A stretch of 64,000 nt of DNA, taken from positions 65,144 to 129,143 of the forward strand of contig CDMY01000282.1 of assembly GCA_001179505.1 (NCBI GenBank), given 5' to 3'. The notes below the pieces were generated by a model. It was not told the DNA's origin. It did no database searches and was given only the letters and a program-made list of their open reading frames with translations. Both the position numbers and the translations under genes were made by a program. Below are positions 1 through 11,458 of the stretch, one piece after another. Position 1 is the stretch's first letter; the number at the start of each line of letters is the position of its first letter. The stretch comes from Vitrella brassicaformis. Lineage: Eukaryota; Sar; Vitrellaceae.

Positions 1-443
1 GCGATTGTTGCATCGCATCTGCTGACTGACCGAATAGCTGCGGTTTGGTCCTCCCCGAGATGTGCATGATGCGCTCCTCATACCGCGCCCGGACCCCACA
101 AAGGAACACTCCCAAGCCGAACCAACAGCGAGTCAAACAGTTCCCCTCCTGCGCGAGTTGAATGAAGCCATAGATAGATAGGCACATGCAAACACGGACA
201 CATCGATCCCATCCATGGCGTGGCGTGCCTGTGTTGGTCCGTCCGTGTGTGCGTGTGTTGGTCCGTTCGTTCGTGCGTGTACCGCACCTCGCTGCAGAAG
301 CCGCCCTCGTCGAGCAGCGGGACCCCTTCTGACTCATCGGGCGGGTCGATCTCGAGGCGGACGCTGCCCGCCCTCATCCCTCCGTTGTTGGCCGCAGCTC
401 CGTTACTCACACTCGCCGCAGATGACTTGCTATCTGTCATCAC
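1..443 (-). CDS. Partial gene: N-terminus of an unrecognised, possibly membrane protein
   Basis: Two exons are visible, 443-288 and 148-1; the gene runs off the left edge. Exon 1 starts at ATG 443 and encodes a low-complexity Ser/Ala/Asn/Gly leader followed by an acidic stretch (EIDPPDESEGVPLLDEGGF). The donor GTGCGG follows codon GAG in phase 0, and the next exon resumes in phase 0 after CGCAG at 149. Exon 2 encodes a hydrophobic stretch with cysteines (about CLTRCWFGLGVFLCGVR) that could be a membrane segment, then a charged region ending in GQSADAMQQS at the window edge. Its start is divergent from the gene beginning at 609, so the two probably share the 444-608 promoter, which holds a GCGAGCTT motif. 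The family is not recognised. The DIDPP/PLL acidic cluster resembles sorting-type motifs, but that is not evidence of function. Confidence 0.55.
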
Positions 444-532
444 CGATCACACCAACCGGTCCTGGCTGACCGACCTCCTACCTATGTGCTCAGCTGACGG
501 CACACACGTTCGATTCCACCGTTCCTCTCCGT

Positions 533-540
533 GCGAGCTT
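533..540. promoter_or_regulatory. GCGAGCTT motif in a divergent promoter
   Basis: GCGAGCTT lies about 70 nt upstream of ATG 609 and 90 nt upstream of ATG 443 on the other strand. The same core, or its complement AGCTCGC, recurs near other gene starts in this window (27045, 35122, 35170, 45277, 45514, 50321, 52869, 56617). Assigning it a promoter role is inference from position only. Confidence 0.35.
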
Positions 541-608
541 GGTTTGCAAGGCCGCAAGTGAAACGCAGCGGCCACGGGATCATCAGCGGCGTCTGAAGCC
601 TGAAGCAG

Positions 609-1686
609 ATGAATCCCAGCCAATCTGGAGTCGACTCCCCTTCTCTCGAGCCCCTTGCATGTCTAGACGCCGTCACACGTACCAAGATGGCTGCATCGAC
701 ACGCCTGGCGCCGCCCAGCGACATCCCAACTTCGGCTGGCAGCACGTCAGACGACGATGACGACACCGAGTTCGGGCTGCGCGCAGATGACAGCCCGACG
801 GGTCAGCAGGATGAATACGAGCAGACGGAGTCTTTGCTGGTGCCGTCCCCTCAGTCCAAGACGCAGCGCGAGGCTCGGCAGTCGTCTCGGAGGGCCAGCA
901 GCCCTCGCCGAAGGAGAAGGAAGAACGAGTGGTGGCTTTTCGGTGAGCGGCTGCGGGCGTATGGCGGCTTCCTCCTGGGCAAGCTGGAGATGCATTCTGT
1001 CGGCGAGTTCATGCGGACCATGGCTTGTCGGATGTACTACTCGCAGAGGGCTAAGTATGTCTATGGCGGCGTGCTGCTGCTGAGCTTCGTGTTGCTGACA
1101 CAGAGCCTGTGGATGGACGACGCCGCCACCAATGGGGTGCTGGGGGTGCTCATGTTCGTGGCGGAGCTGTTCGTCACATTCATGCTCAATCTGGAGGTCA
1201 CGATGCGCATCCTCATTCTGGTACGCGGCACACAGCACAGTTCAGAGACTGTCCGTCCACTCGACTCACTCTCTGTATGTGTGTGGACGTCGGTCGTCTT
1301 TGTGCAGGGACGGGACTTTTTCCGGCAGCGGTCGAACGTGTTTGACCTGGCACTGGCGGTGTCGTGTGTGGTGCTGCTGGTGCTGGGCCACCTGACGGAC
1401 TTGGACGACACATTAGAGCAGCCGGTGGAGGACCTTTTCCTGCAGTCGCTCATGCTCTTCCGCTACGGCGTGCAATTGCTGTGCATCGTCACCATCTGGT
1501 CATCAGCCAAACGACCACGAGTAAGCAGAGCAGACAGAGAACCACAACGTCGTCCCGCCCTTTGCTGACGGAGATGCTGTGTCTTCCTTGGCGTCATGGT
1601 CTGTGCCGTGTGTGCAGTTGCCTGAGGACGATATAGACTTCACGAGAATGGCGCAGATATCCCGAAGAAAGGATGACGCAGTCTGA
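609..1686 (+). CDS. Voltage-sensor-domain-like four-helix membrane protein
   Basis: Exons are 609-1220, 1308-1520 and 1618-1686 (297 aa); both introns are phase 0 with CAG acceptors. Residues 1-110 are hydrophilic, with acidic patches and a basic stretch (SPRRRRRKNEWW). Four hydrophobic segments follow: YVYGGVLLLSFVLLTQSLWM (S1-like), then VLGVLMFVAELFVTFMLNLE leading into TMRILIL (S2-like), NVFDLALAVSCVVLLVLGHL (S3-like, with the Asp expected in S3) and a final S4-like LMLFRYGVQLLCIVTIW. The order and the S2/S3 acidic and basic residues match the ion-transport/voltage-sensor fold. No pore segment follows, so this would be a VSD-only protein, like proton channels or VSD phosphatase modules. 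S4 carries only one Arg, so voltage sensing is doubtful. The C-terminus is short and charged. Confidence 0.6.
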
Positions 1687-2425
1687 TGGATCGATGCGTT
1701 TATCGAGGGGAGAGGGTGTGGTGTGCTAAGCCGAGGGGAGCAAGGGAGGGATATCGCATGTAGCTAGCGGGCCGATGGATGGATGGAGTACTTTTTAGGA
1801 AGGACTCAGTGCAAACGGGAGCCGTGTGCGTCAGACCGATTGATTGTGTATGTACAGATTGTCTGTCTGCCTGCATACAAACGTATCCTTGTCCAAACCC
1901 ATTCATTAATGTGTGGTCTCACGCTGGCATTGAGCTGAGTCACATACACACACTGTTGTGTACAGTCGAGGAGCGCATCCAACTCAAGGAAGCTGACAGC
2001 AAAGACACACACGGAGGGCACAATGACTGAATGACTTGACTGCATCCGTGTGTGGACGTGTGTGTGTGTGTGTGTGTGTGTGCGTGTGTGTGTGTGTGTG
2101 TGTGTGGTGCTTGTCTTCCCACCCACGTGTGTAGGCCACACCAATTATGTCAATCATGCATCACAGCAGGGTTTCAAACCCCCAGGGTTTCCCGCAACGG
2201 CTCATGCGTTTACACACTGTACGTCTCGCAGCCCTCGTACGGTTTCTCTCGCCTTTCCCGGAGAGTCTGTAGCCTTCCTTCTTTATTGAACAGCGGCAGA
2301 CCAAGGAAGGAAGCACCGCCCATCCAACCAGCGAGCGTCCAATCCTTCCGCCACACCGGTACTCTCCTTTCCCCCGCCTCTCTCTCCCACACATCGCCTC
2401 GCGTCGTCCGCTGTCGCTGGCCACG
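1687..2425. other. Intergenic region with a long (GT)n tract
   Basis: No convincing exon is visible on either strand. The interval contains a nearly pure (GT)n/(TG)n microsatellite at about 2059-2106. It must also hold the 3' end of the upstream transcript and the promoter of the oocyst-wall-like gene. The last 100 bases before ATG 2426 are pyrimidine-rich (CTCC/TTCC runs), consistent with a 5'UTR. Confidence 0.5.
2059..2106. repeat. (GT)n microsatellite
   Basis: About 48 nt of alternating GT, interrupted once by GC. It is the longest uninterrupted dinucleotide run in the first 10 kb. Similar shorter tracts occur in most introns of the window. Confidence 0.9.
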
Positions 2426-5127
2426 ATGATGCGAGCCGTGTGCGTCGCGCTTCTGTTCTGTGCCGTCGCTTTCGCCGAGCCTGAGAAGAAGGCGCCGGCG
2501 CCCCCTCCCGAGCCGAAGCATGAGCCGGCTCCCACCTACGACAAGAAGGGCGACTTTATGGCCTATGACAAGAAGGATGAGGGCAAGAAGGAGTGGCAGA
2601 CCATCGAGCAGGAGCCCGTGTACGAGTGCCCGCACGGCTCCACACCCACCAAGGACAAGGGCTGCGTGACCACCAAGGAGGTCAAGGCCAAGATCTCCTG
2701 CCCTCACGGCTATGACAAGGACGGCCACAAGTGCACCAAGAAGGACTCTGTCGCCCCTTATGAGGTCTGCGACAACGGCGCCAAGGCACACAACGGCAAG
2801 TGCAAGCTCGTCGAGCACGTAAGTGTCATCAGAGCATCTGATGTATAGCTATGACGGGAGCGATGCGGGTGGGGGGACGGACGGGGAGAGGGCAATCATC
2901 TGGGCGTGCGTGTCTGCTCGTTCGGTGCAGGTTGCTGCTTCGGCCAAGTGCCCCAAGCACTACAAGATGCACGGTAGGTCCATCCATCCATCCAAAGGCA
3001 CACGTCTCTCTGCGTGCCATCATCGTGACGACACACGTGTATGTGTGTCTTGTGTGTGTCGTCGTTCAGGCCATGTGTGCATCCCCGAGAAGGGCGAGGA
3101 GCCCGCCAAGCACGTCTGCAAGGGCGGCTACCGGATGGAGAAGGGCCATTGCGTCAAGACCGTCGAGACCAAGCCGGTTTGTTCAGCTTAGCGAGCGATG
3201 CCTCACACACCCACACAAAGACACTCACCCACGTGACGTTGTTTGACTGCCTGCTTGTGCATCCATCGATCAGACTTACACGTGCCCGAAGGGTCACACG
3301 CTGCACGGCAAGAACTGCCAGTCGACTCACCACGTGGCCCCTGTGTGCAAGAAGGGCTACACGCCGTCCAAGAACGGCTGCGTGAAGGCCGTCGACCATG
3401 GCGCGCCTCACACCAGTTGCCCACATGGATACAAGCTCGACAACAAGGGCGGCAAGCACGGCGCCACCTGCGTCAAGGAGAAGCACGTCGATGTGAGTGC
3501 CTCAAGACAGATGGACAGACGAGAACGCCCTTATCTGTGCTCATGTATCGTGTGTGTGTGTTTGTGTGGTGTGTCGCTAATCTGCCAGGCTGATGAGATC
3601 TGCGAGCACGGCACCAAGAAGGGTGGCAAGTGCATCACCCACGAGACCGCACCCATGCAATACGGTGCGTCACGCAGCCACCACCAGCCACACACACACA
3701 CACACACACCCCACCGACAGAACATTCCGCTGTCTGTCGTTTGTCTGTCCGCGTCGACCATCAATCAGAGTGCAAGAAGGGCTACCACATGCAGGGCCAC
3801 AAGTGCGTCAAGGTCCTCGAGGACAAGCCCGACAAGAGGTGCCCGCACGGATACAAGCCGTAAGCGACATACCCACCCACGAAGAATCAAGCACAGCGCA
3901 CACACCTGAACACATTGATGTGTGTCTGATGTGTTGCGGCTGGCTGGCTTTGTGTGTGCAGTGTGAAGAGCAGCGGCAAGGGCAAGGAGGGCCACTCACA
4001 CGAGTGCATCAAGGAGAAGGGCGACAAGAAGCCCCACGAGGTCTGCCCCAAGGGCACCGTCCTCAAGGGACACAAGTGCGTCTCCCAGCACGTCAAACCC
4101 GCCGGTATGCTCACACACACACACACACACTCCTACCTAAGCGGAGAGTTGATGATCTTTTTGTTGTGCGGTTGCTCACTCGCTCAGAGTACAAGTGCAA
4201 GAAGGGTCACCTGGTTAACGGCAAGTGCGTGAGCCACTCTGAGCACAAGAAGGCCCTCACCTGCGAGCACGGCTACGTCCTGAGGAACGGCGTCTGCGTC
4301 CTCCACAAGAGCGAAAAGGCCGTCGAGGTCAGTCAGTTCAGCTACCAGACAGGAACAGGGGCCCCTGTCCATCTTGACTGACTCAAACGCTCCTGCCTGT
4401 CTGTGTCTGCAGACCTGCCCGCACGGGCAGGAGCTCAAGGGCCACAAGTGCGTGAGCAAGGTGGCCACCAAGCCCACCATCGTCAAGAAGGAAATGAAGA
4501 CCAAGGGACCCCAGATGACCTGCCCCAAGGTACACTCATCTAGATGCATCAACAGACGCAACAGAGGCAACACACACGAACGATACACACAAACGTTTGA
4601 TGCACACTCCATCCCATCCTGCTGGTGTCCTTCCTGCCCTTCCTCGACTGTGTGTGGTGTGCAGGGCTACAAGATGTCCAAGAAGGAGGGCAAGCACGGA
4701 GCGACCTGCATCAAGGAGAAGGTTGAGCACGCCTCTCCCTCGTGCCCCAAGGGCTACACGCTAAAGGGCCACAAGTGCTGGACCGAGCACGTCGTTCCCG
4801 CCACCAGCAAGTGCGACGGCACCACCACCAAGGACGGCAAGTGCGTCAAGTACCAGCCCACCAAGTCTGTCCCCAAGTGCGAGAAGGGATACTCCCTCAA
4901 GGTACTTTCTCTCACCTAGGACACGAGGGATGAGAGAGAGGTGCTAATATGCGGAGTGTGTGTGTGTCTGTGTATGCCATCAGGGCCACCGTTGCATCAA
5001 GAAGATCCAGGTTGAGGTGCCGGCCGTGCCGGTCCACAAGAAGGCCCCCCGCCACGACAAGAAGGAGTCCAAAGAGACACCTGTCTACCACGAGCACCAC
5101 GAGCCAGCACCGTCCAAGAAGATCTAA
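2426..5127 (+). CDS. Oocyst-wall-protein-like secreted Cys-rich repeat protein
   Basis: Exons: 2426-2818, 2931-2973, 3070-3176, 3274-3492, 3589-3664, 3769-3859, 3962-4104, 4188-4327, 4413-4529, 4665-4901, 4984-5127 (569 aa, frame closed). Residues 1-17 (MMRAVCVALLFCAVAFA) are a signal peptide. The rest is about 18 short modules of the form C-P-x-G-(Y/H)-x-(L/M)-x-G-H-K-C-(V/I), separated by Lys/His-rich linkers, for example CPHGYDKDGHKC, CPKGYTLKGHKC and CKKGYHMQGHKC. Paired cysteines at this spacing are the hallmark of the apicomplexan oocyst wall proteins (COWP/OWP), which are disulfide cross-linked in cyst walls. Linkers here are Lys/His-rich rather than Pro/Gln-rich. The tail is Lys/His/Pro-rich without Cys. 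Introns fall mostly between modules, consistent with module duplication. Inferred role: structural protein of a sporangium or cyst wall. Secretion is well supported; OWP homology is based on spacing only. Confidence 0.75.
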
Positions 5128-7239
5128 ACCTGGACCACTCCTAGCCTAGCCTAGCTAGCCTCTCTTCCCCTCTCTCTCCCTCTCTCTCCCTTGTCGTCAC
5201 GTGTGTGTTGTGTGTATCGATTCATGAGATGGTCTTTGTGAGCTGACTAGGTGATTTGTTGTGTGTGTCTCCCTCTCTCCCTACCTCCCCGACTGCCTGC
5301 CTGCCTGCCTGGATGTGTGTTTCCTTTTTCACCTGGCCGGCCGCAGAGTAGTAACATAGACAGAGAGCATTATGGATGGATGCGAATCCGAATTCCCCGC
5401 ATCTCTTCCTTCCCTGCCTCCCTGCCTGAGCTCAGTCAGTCGCCTCCCATGCTACGTGTGAGTGTGTGCATCCGTCTGTGTGGACGGACGGTTGTAGAGA
5501 GCGAGCCGTGTAGCCTGTCGTCCTTAGAGTAAGGAAGAATGGCCCCTGTTCGCCGAGCCGCCGTGTCTCTCAGAAGATGAGACGCGGCGGCCTGAGGAAT
5601 GATCATATGCACTCATGCACTGAGCGAGTTGGCTTGGGTGGTGGTGTGGGGACACGGCTGGGGGGAGGAGGGAGGTGGTGGTGGGGTGGACACATCTAAT
5701 GCATGGGTGTGTGCGCGTGTGTGTGGTGTGGGTGGTGCGTGCGGACGATAAGACGAAGACTCTGGCGGGGCGGATCGGGTGAACACGTGTGTGATTTGCT
5801 TGCCTGGTTTCCTGGTAACATGGCTGCCTCCCTCCCCTCCCCCCCTGCCCCCTCTCATAGTTACATACACATCTAGTTGGTCTGTCTCTGTTGAGTTGAA
5901 CGTATCTATGTATTTGCTGCCCACTCCTGCCGGCCTGCCGGTCCCCCCTACACCCACCGCCCCCTTATTGCCACACGTTGCCTGCCTGCCTACCTGCCTG
6001 CCTATCACCCCGTCAGCCCGTCGACCGACCGACCGACCTGCGTTTTCTTCTTCCCGCCTCCTTCCTTCGTGAATCGCAGTGCTCTGTACAGATTCGCCTG
6101 CATGCCTACACTGCCTGCCTAACAGAGACAGACATAATACATACGTCTTACGTAGAGAGTAATAATTATCCGTACACATCTGGGGGAGGGAGGGGGAGGG
6201 AAGGGCGGAGAGGGGGGGGGGGNNNNNNNNNNNNNNNNNNNNNNNNNNNNNNNNNNNNNNNNNNNNNNNNNNNNNNNNNNNNNNNNNNNNNNNNNNNNNN
6301 NNNNNNNNNNNNNNNNNNNNNNNNNNNNNNNNNNNNNNNNNNNNNNNNNNNNNNNNNNNNNNNNNNNNNNNNNNNNNNNNNNNNNNNNNNNNNNNNNNNN
6401 NNNNNNNNNNNNNNNNNNNNNNNNNNNNNNNNNNNNNNNNNNNNNNNNNNNNNNNNNNNNNNNNNNNNNNNNNNNNNNNNNNNNNNNNNNNNNNNNNNNN
6501 NNNNNNNNNNNNNNNNNNNNNNGGGGGGGGGGGGAGGGGAGGGGAAGTGCACCGCACCACACACCACACCACACCACTGGTTGTCTTGCTGCTTGATTCA
6601 TTCCTTTTCTGCCACCGATTCCATCCATCCATCCATCGCCCGTCTGTCTGTCTTTCGTTCATGTCGCTATACCGACCCCCCTGCCTCTGTGGGCGGGGCG
6701 GGGCGGAGCGGAGTGGGACACACAGGAGCATGTGTGTGGACACTGCGTGCGTGTGTGAATGAGCTGGCTGACTTTATGATTCATGTGACGACGTACAACG
6801 ATGTAACCAACCAATCAGAAACTATTCGTACATGCAGCAAAGAGCACCCAGCAGGCAGGAGTGGTGGCCATGGCCACCAGGGGGCGTCCAGCTAGCTATT
6901 CACAGCGACCAATATACATGCACAGACACGCAAGTGTCATTGATGCAAGTCAAGGCCAATTCGATTCGTTGAACGCCCCGGGGCGGCCAGGCAGCCGCCC
7001 CGTCCTCAGCTATCTACGTATGGTGGGTGGCTTCCAACTCATCTTTGCCTCCGGCCAGCCAGCCAGCCAGCCAGTCAGCTACTCCTCACTCGTCAGTCGG
7101 CCATGTCGCCTTCGCCTTCGCCGTACTGGTCCCACTGCACTTCGCCCTGATCCACTCCACCATCTCCCATGCCATTTGCACACACAGATGGCCATCCAAG
7201 AATGGATTGCCACCACCACATGCATTGCGCGCACACGAA
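5128..7239. other. Gene-free interval between convergent genes, with an assembly gap
   Basis: It lies between the stop codons of the oocyst-wall-like gene (plus) and RPA1 (minus). It is made of simple-sequence DNA: CCTG/CTCC runs, (GCCT)n near 5990-6003, (CCAT)n near 6625-6639 and (CAGC)n near 7054-7070. A 300-N gap is flanked by G homopolymers. No splice-compatible coding exon was found. It probably holds two 3'UTRs. Confidence 0.5.
6223..6522. other. Assembly gap of exactly 300 N inside a poly-G tract
   Basis: Positions 6223-6522 are N. At least 12 consecutive Gs abut the gap on the left and 12 or more on the right. The gap therefore sits in a G homopolymer or G-rich repeat that stopped sequencing. 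The exact length of 300 equals the second gap at 49060, so both are placeholders rather than measured sizes. Confidence 0.97.
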
Positions 7240-8355
7240 TTACTCACCATCCATGTCGTTGGCAGCAGCAGCTGCTGCTGCTGCTGGGTCTGGTGCGCCG
7301 CCCTCCTGTCCTGTGTTGTAGTAGAGTTGATTTGCGATATTGGGGTCGTTGAGCTCCTCCTCTAGCAGGTCGAGCAGGCTGTTGCCCTCACGCGCACGCT
7401 TCTCCTGAGTCCACTCCTCCAAATAGGTCACAGTCTGACACACATCACAATCACAATCACATACACATCGTGCTGGCTGGCTCTTCTTTCTCTGTGTGAG
7501 TGTGGGTGGGTTGGTTGGATCGCTCACGTGTTTGACGCGCGTCTGGTCGTTGTAGGTCTCCATCTTGCTGCGGATCGACATGTGGTAACTCTGAACGGAC
7601 AAACGAAACAACGCGAATGAGCACACACAGCACACGCGCATTCCTCATGTGTCTGTCTCTTGTGTGAGAGAGTGAGCTACCGACCTTGTGTGTGGCCTCT
7701 GTGATGTAGCCCTCGTACGTCGGGTCGCCCTCGTTCTGCCCCGCCTCATACAGCGGCTCCAACGCAGCGGCATCAATCCCCAATATCACCTAAGAGAGTG
7801 TGGGCCATGGCCAAGTCAGTGGTCCATGTGCTGTGCGCACATACGTGCGTGTGTGTGCGTCGAGGGAGGGCGGAGGGGAGCGGTAGGTACCTTTGCGGTT
7901 TCGTCGAATGCAGTGGCGTATATGGCCATCTTGGAGTGGTCCATCAGGTGCAGCGGGAGAATGTACCTGCACGACGAGGGAGAAGGGAGAGAGAGAGGTG
8001 GGGTGGGGTGGGAGGGGAGGGGGCTCGGTCATCGAGACGCACACTTGGACGCCCCGCCCCGCCCACCGAGGGTTCTTGTGTTCGATGGTCTTCTGGCATT
8101 GGTTGCAGCTGAACTTGTTCTCGTCCTGGGGCTCCACCTTCCTCTTGCACTCGGGGCACGCTCTGGCAGGCACCACACACACACAACACAACACAACACA
8201 AGAGAAGACAATTCAACTCACGCGCATCACAGACCAGACCCTTGTGCAGGCAGGCAGGCAGGCAGGCAGGCCTACAGGTAGTATGGCGGCCTGTTGTTGG
8301 CCGTTATGTCGTGGATCTTGAGGATTATCTGGTGGTCCACACCCTTGTCTGACAC

Positions 8356-8387
<32 letters not shown>

Positions 8388-8772
8388 CAGACACACCACA
8401 CGAGGGACCACACAACACACGTGTGTGAGTCCATCTGTCTGTCCATCTGTGTGTGCATGCAGTTGGCTGGCCCCATACCATTGAGTGCAGCAGAAGCCGC
8501 CTGGTTGGCCTCCTCCAACTCAGCTATCGAACCCTGAGTGACAGACAACGCACACCAGACGCCACACGGTGCACACAGGCGGTGCTGCCTGTGCTGGCCA
8601 TCAGACGGCCTGCCTGTTTCCCTCCTCCCCTCGCCCGCTCCCCTCTCTCACGCGCCATGGTCCCCTGTAGCCGCCCGGCCCGCCCCCCGTCAGCTTGTTG
8701 ACGCCACTCAAGTCACCCGCCCGCTGACACACACACACACACATTGATGGGGGTCATCGTTGCTGGCCGTGC

Positions 8773-8803
<31 letters not shown>

Positions 8804-11458
8804 GGGGGCGGTGTGTGTGTTGGTATACGCCTTCCAGCCACTGGTAGATGGTTTGTGCTTCGGGTATGTCTTGGGGGTCGTAGAAGATGATCGTAGAGTG
8901 GCTCGTGTTGAGCGACTTGCCAGAAAAGGCACTCACACGCGCACCTGCACCCAGACATTAATGCGTGTGTGTGATCTGAATGCATGTCTTGGGAGGGAGT
9001 AAGCAACAAGGGCGCGGCGCGTGTGGGCGGCGTGTGTGTGTGTGTGTGTGTGTGCACCCTTGATGGCGACCACATGCTGGGCGGTGTTGGGGTCCAGAGC
9101 ATCCAACTCGCCGCACTGCATCAGACGCGCACACCGAGCCATAGCTATACAGCGTGTGGTGGAATTCCATCCACCCACACACACACGTGTGTGTGCCTTC
9201 CTACCTTGTCCCCCCAGAATGTGATTTCGATCTCGGCCATCGAGTCGTCCACCAGGCCCACCTTCTGCGTCTGGCGCTCCTCACCTTTCTGCACATCCAC
9301 ACACACACACACGCACACACACTCGACAAGGGAGAGTCTGTCTGTTTGTCTGTCTGACATAGTGGCCCACTCGTGGACCCTTCTACTGGCTGGCTGACCC
9401 TTGTGGTGATGGTTCTTCGGTCCCCAATGTAGGTGACGGCGGCGACGACGTCCACCGTGTCGCCATCCTCGCGCTGCGCCAGGTCAGCTATCTTGACAAA
9501 CTCGAAACTGACACACAAAGGGAGGGAGGGAGGGAGGGAGGGAGAGAGGTGCGTGCGTGTATGTGTATGTGTGTGTGGGGTGTGCTTACTTGTTCTGCGG
9601 TATGTCCTGGTCGTCGTCGACCTCCTCAATCATGGTGCTGGTGTCGAAGGTGATCTCGTATGGGTGCTTCAACTTGTTGAACCGACTGCACACACACACA
9701 CACATACAGACACACACACACACACACACATATGCCGCAGTGTAAAGCTGTGTCATTGAGGCGCCCCTCCCTCCCTCCCTCCCTCCCTCCCTCCCTCCAT
9801 GGTCGCTCACGTGTTGGTCTGCTTGATGACGCCCCGGCTGACGCGATACACCTGCACTCGTCCATCCATCCATCCATCCACACCCTCATGGCTGTGTCCT
9901 CTCTTGGGATGTTCCTGGCTGGTCTGCTGACCTTGCCCATCTCGAGCACATTGAAGAACCTGTCGGCCGCCGCGCCGAAGAAGGTGCCCTTAATCTCTGA
10001 CTGCACACACACACGCAGAGAGACAAACAAGGAGGCAGGCAACACACAATCGGTCAGGCCATGGTCGGCTGGAAAGGTGTGTGTTTGTTGTGCTCCCTCC
10101 CTCCCGTACGTACGTCTGCGTCTACAAAGTTGGCGCTGAAGAGTTTGCCGTCGCCGCGAGCGTTGGTGAAGGACCGCATGTCAGACCTGCATGGCGTGAA
10201 GTGAACACACACGCTACACACGGTGAGTCTGCCTGCCCGTGGTTTCCCTGGCTGGCCAGCCAGTGTGTCCGATCCGCACTTGAGTGAGCACCGGGCCTTG
10301 AAGGTCCATCGCTGCTGCCAGGGGTTCAACTCACTGATGCTAACGTATTGCCTGTCATGTCACGTACGCAACCAGAGAAGACACACACGCATGAGTGTCC
10401 GACACTGCCGGCTGCAATTTGTGTGTGCATGTGTGTGTGCGTGTGTTGCTTACGCGCCCTGCGAGCGTGCGATCGGCCCGCCGCCCATGTTGCCCTGAAA
10501 CCCCCCTGAAAACACACACACACACACATCCGTACACCGATCCGATCATTCACCAGACCAGCCCAGCATCCCTCCCTCCCATCGATCTCATCCACTCCAC
10601 CCCGCGACCTACCCCTCTGCGGCCCCCCTCCCCGCCCCCTCGCCCCAGCAGCCATCGGTGGCCGTCCTGGTCGCCCAACCAGCACCCCCGGACGACCAGG
10701 CCCACCACCGCCCATCATCCCGCCCCTCCCGCCCCGCACACCCTGCTGCTGCTGCTGCTGTTGCTGCTGGTACGGGTTGGCGGCCGCCGCAGCCGCCGGC
10801 CGCGGCCGCCCGCCGAACGGATTGCGATGCTGCAGGGGGACGGGCGCAGGTGCGACAGGGGACGCCGATACGTCCTCGGCGGCCTCCTCCTCCTCCTGCT
10901 GCTGCTGGTGGTGGTGGTGGGGTGGCGGGGGTGCTGCGGCCGAGTCTATGGGGTCGGCGTCGGGTGAGCCTGGGTAGACGGTGTAGCTGCCGAGGATGAT
11001 TAAGGGCTGCCCTTGGCTGCCGTCCGGACTGGTGAACGAACCCACAATGAAGGAACCCAGAATGAACAAACGAATACAATACTTGTTGCATGACTGACTC
11101 CCTCCCTCCCTCTCTCCCGTGCGTTGCCTACTTGGGTCTGGCTTTGAGGCTGCATTGCTGGAAGTGCACATAGTCGCCGACGTTGACTTCGCCGAAGTGG
11201 GCCAGCGCGTTGTCCGGAATGACCATAGCCCGCGGCTGGGTCTCGCCTTGCCGGGCAATCACTTTCAGGCTGACGCGGTGGCCACACACACAACGCAGCA
11301 CAGCACAGCACAGATCAGCAGGATGGCTGGAGAGAGTTGATGTCGTGTCGTTAGTTGTACGCTCACAGTGTGACATTCTTGTCCGGCTTGTGTTGTGCCT
11401 CGACGACCCTCACGAGGCCCTCCGTGGTCTGCTCGTTGAACCTCGGCACCAACTCCAT
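7240..11458 (-). CDS. RPA1: Replication protein A 70-kDa subunit (RPA1)
   Basis: Exons from 5': 11458-11367, 11269-11132, 11028-10613, 10505-10454, 10339-10280, 10186-10114, 10000-9932, 9851-9811, 9685-9590, 9507-9399, 9288-9205, 9115-9058, 8944-8829, 8723-8652, 8533-8479, 8348-8276, 8162-8067, 7966-7891, 7789-7685, 7590-7528, 7434-7240 (712 aa, frame closed). RPA1 binds single-stranded DNA in replication and repair. Visible in order: an N-terminal OB-like fold; a long linker with poly-His, poly-Gln, poly-Glu and RGG-like Gly/Arg stretches; DBD-A (ISELNPWQQRWTFKAR, then FTNARGDGKLFSANFVD); DBD-B (FEFVKIADL, GLVDDSMAEIEITFWGDK, AIKGARVSAFSGKSL, DIPEAQTIYQWLEG); and DBD-C with its zinc knuckle CPECKRKV...CNQCQ, ending in SIRSKMETYNDQTRVK. 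The start is tentative: ATG 11458 follows a pyrimidine-rich CATAG that could be an acceptor, so a short upstream exon is possible. Human RPA1 is about 616 aa; the extra length is the linker. Confidence 0.92.
10741..10770 (-). repeat. CAG/CAA tract encoding polyglutamine in RPA1
   Basis: A CTG/TTG run on the plus strand encodes nine consecutive Gln on the coding strand, in the linker between the N-terminal OB fold and DBD-A. A second cluster at about 10891-10925 encodes poly-His, poly-Gln and poly-Glu. Such tracts are length-variable in many protists. Confidence 0.8.

Noticed and set aside
2041-2120. Tandem simple repeats as a CRISPR-like array
   Set aside because: Eukaryotic intron-rich context; repeats have no unique spacers of constant length.
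2050-2429. Poly-(Cys-Val) open frames at 2050-2429 and similar frames in CA/TG tracts
   Set aside because: They read dinucleotide repeats; no gene.
5613-6895. Long open frames crossing the 300-N gap on both strands
   Set aside because: N codons have no stops, so these frames are artefacts; flanking peptides are simple-sequence.
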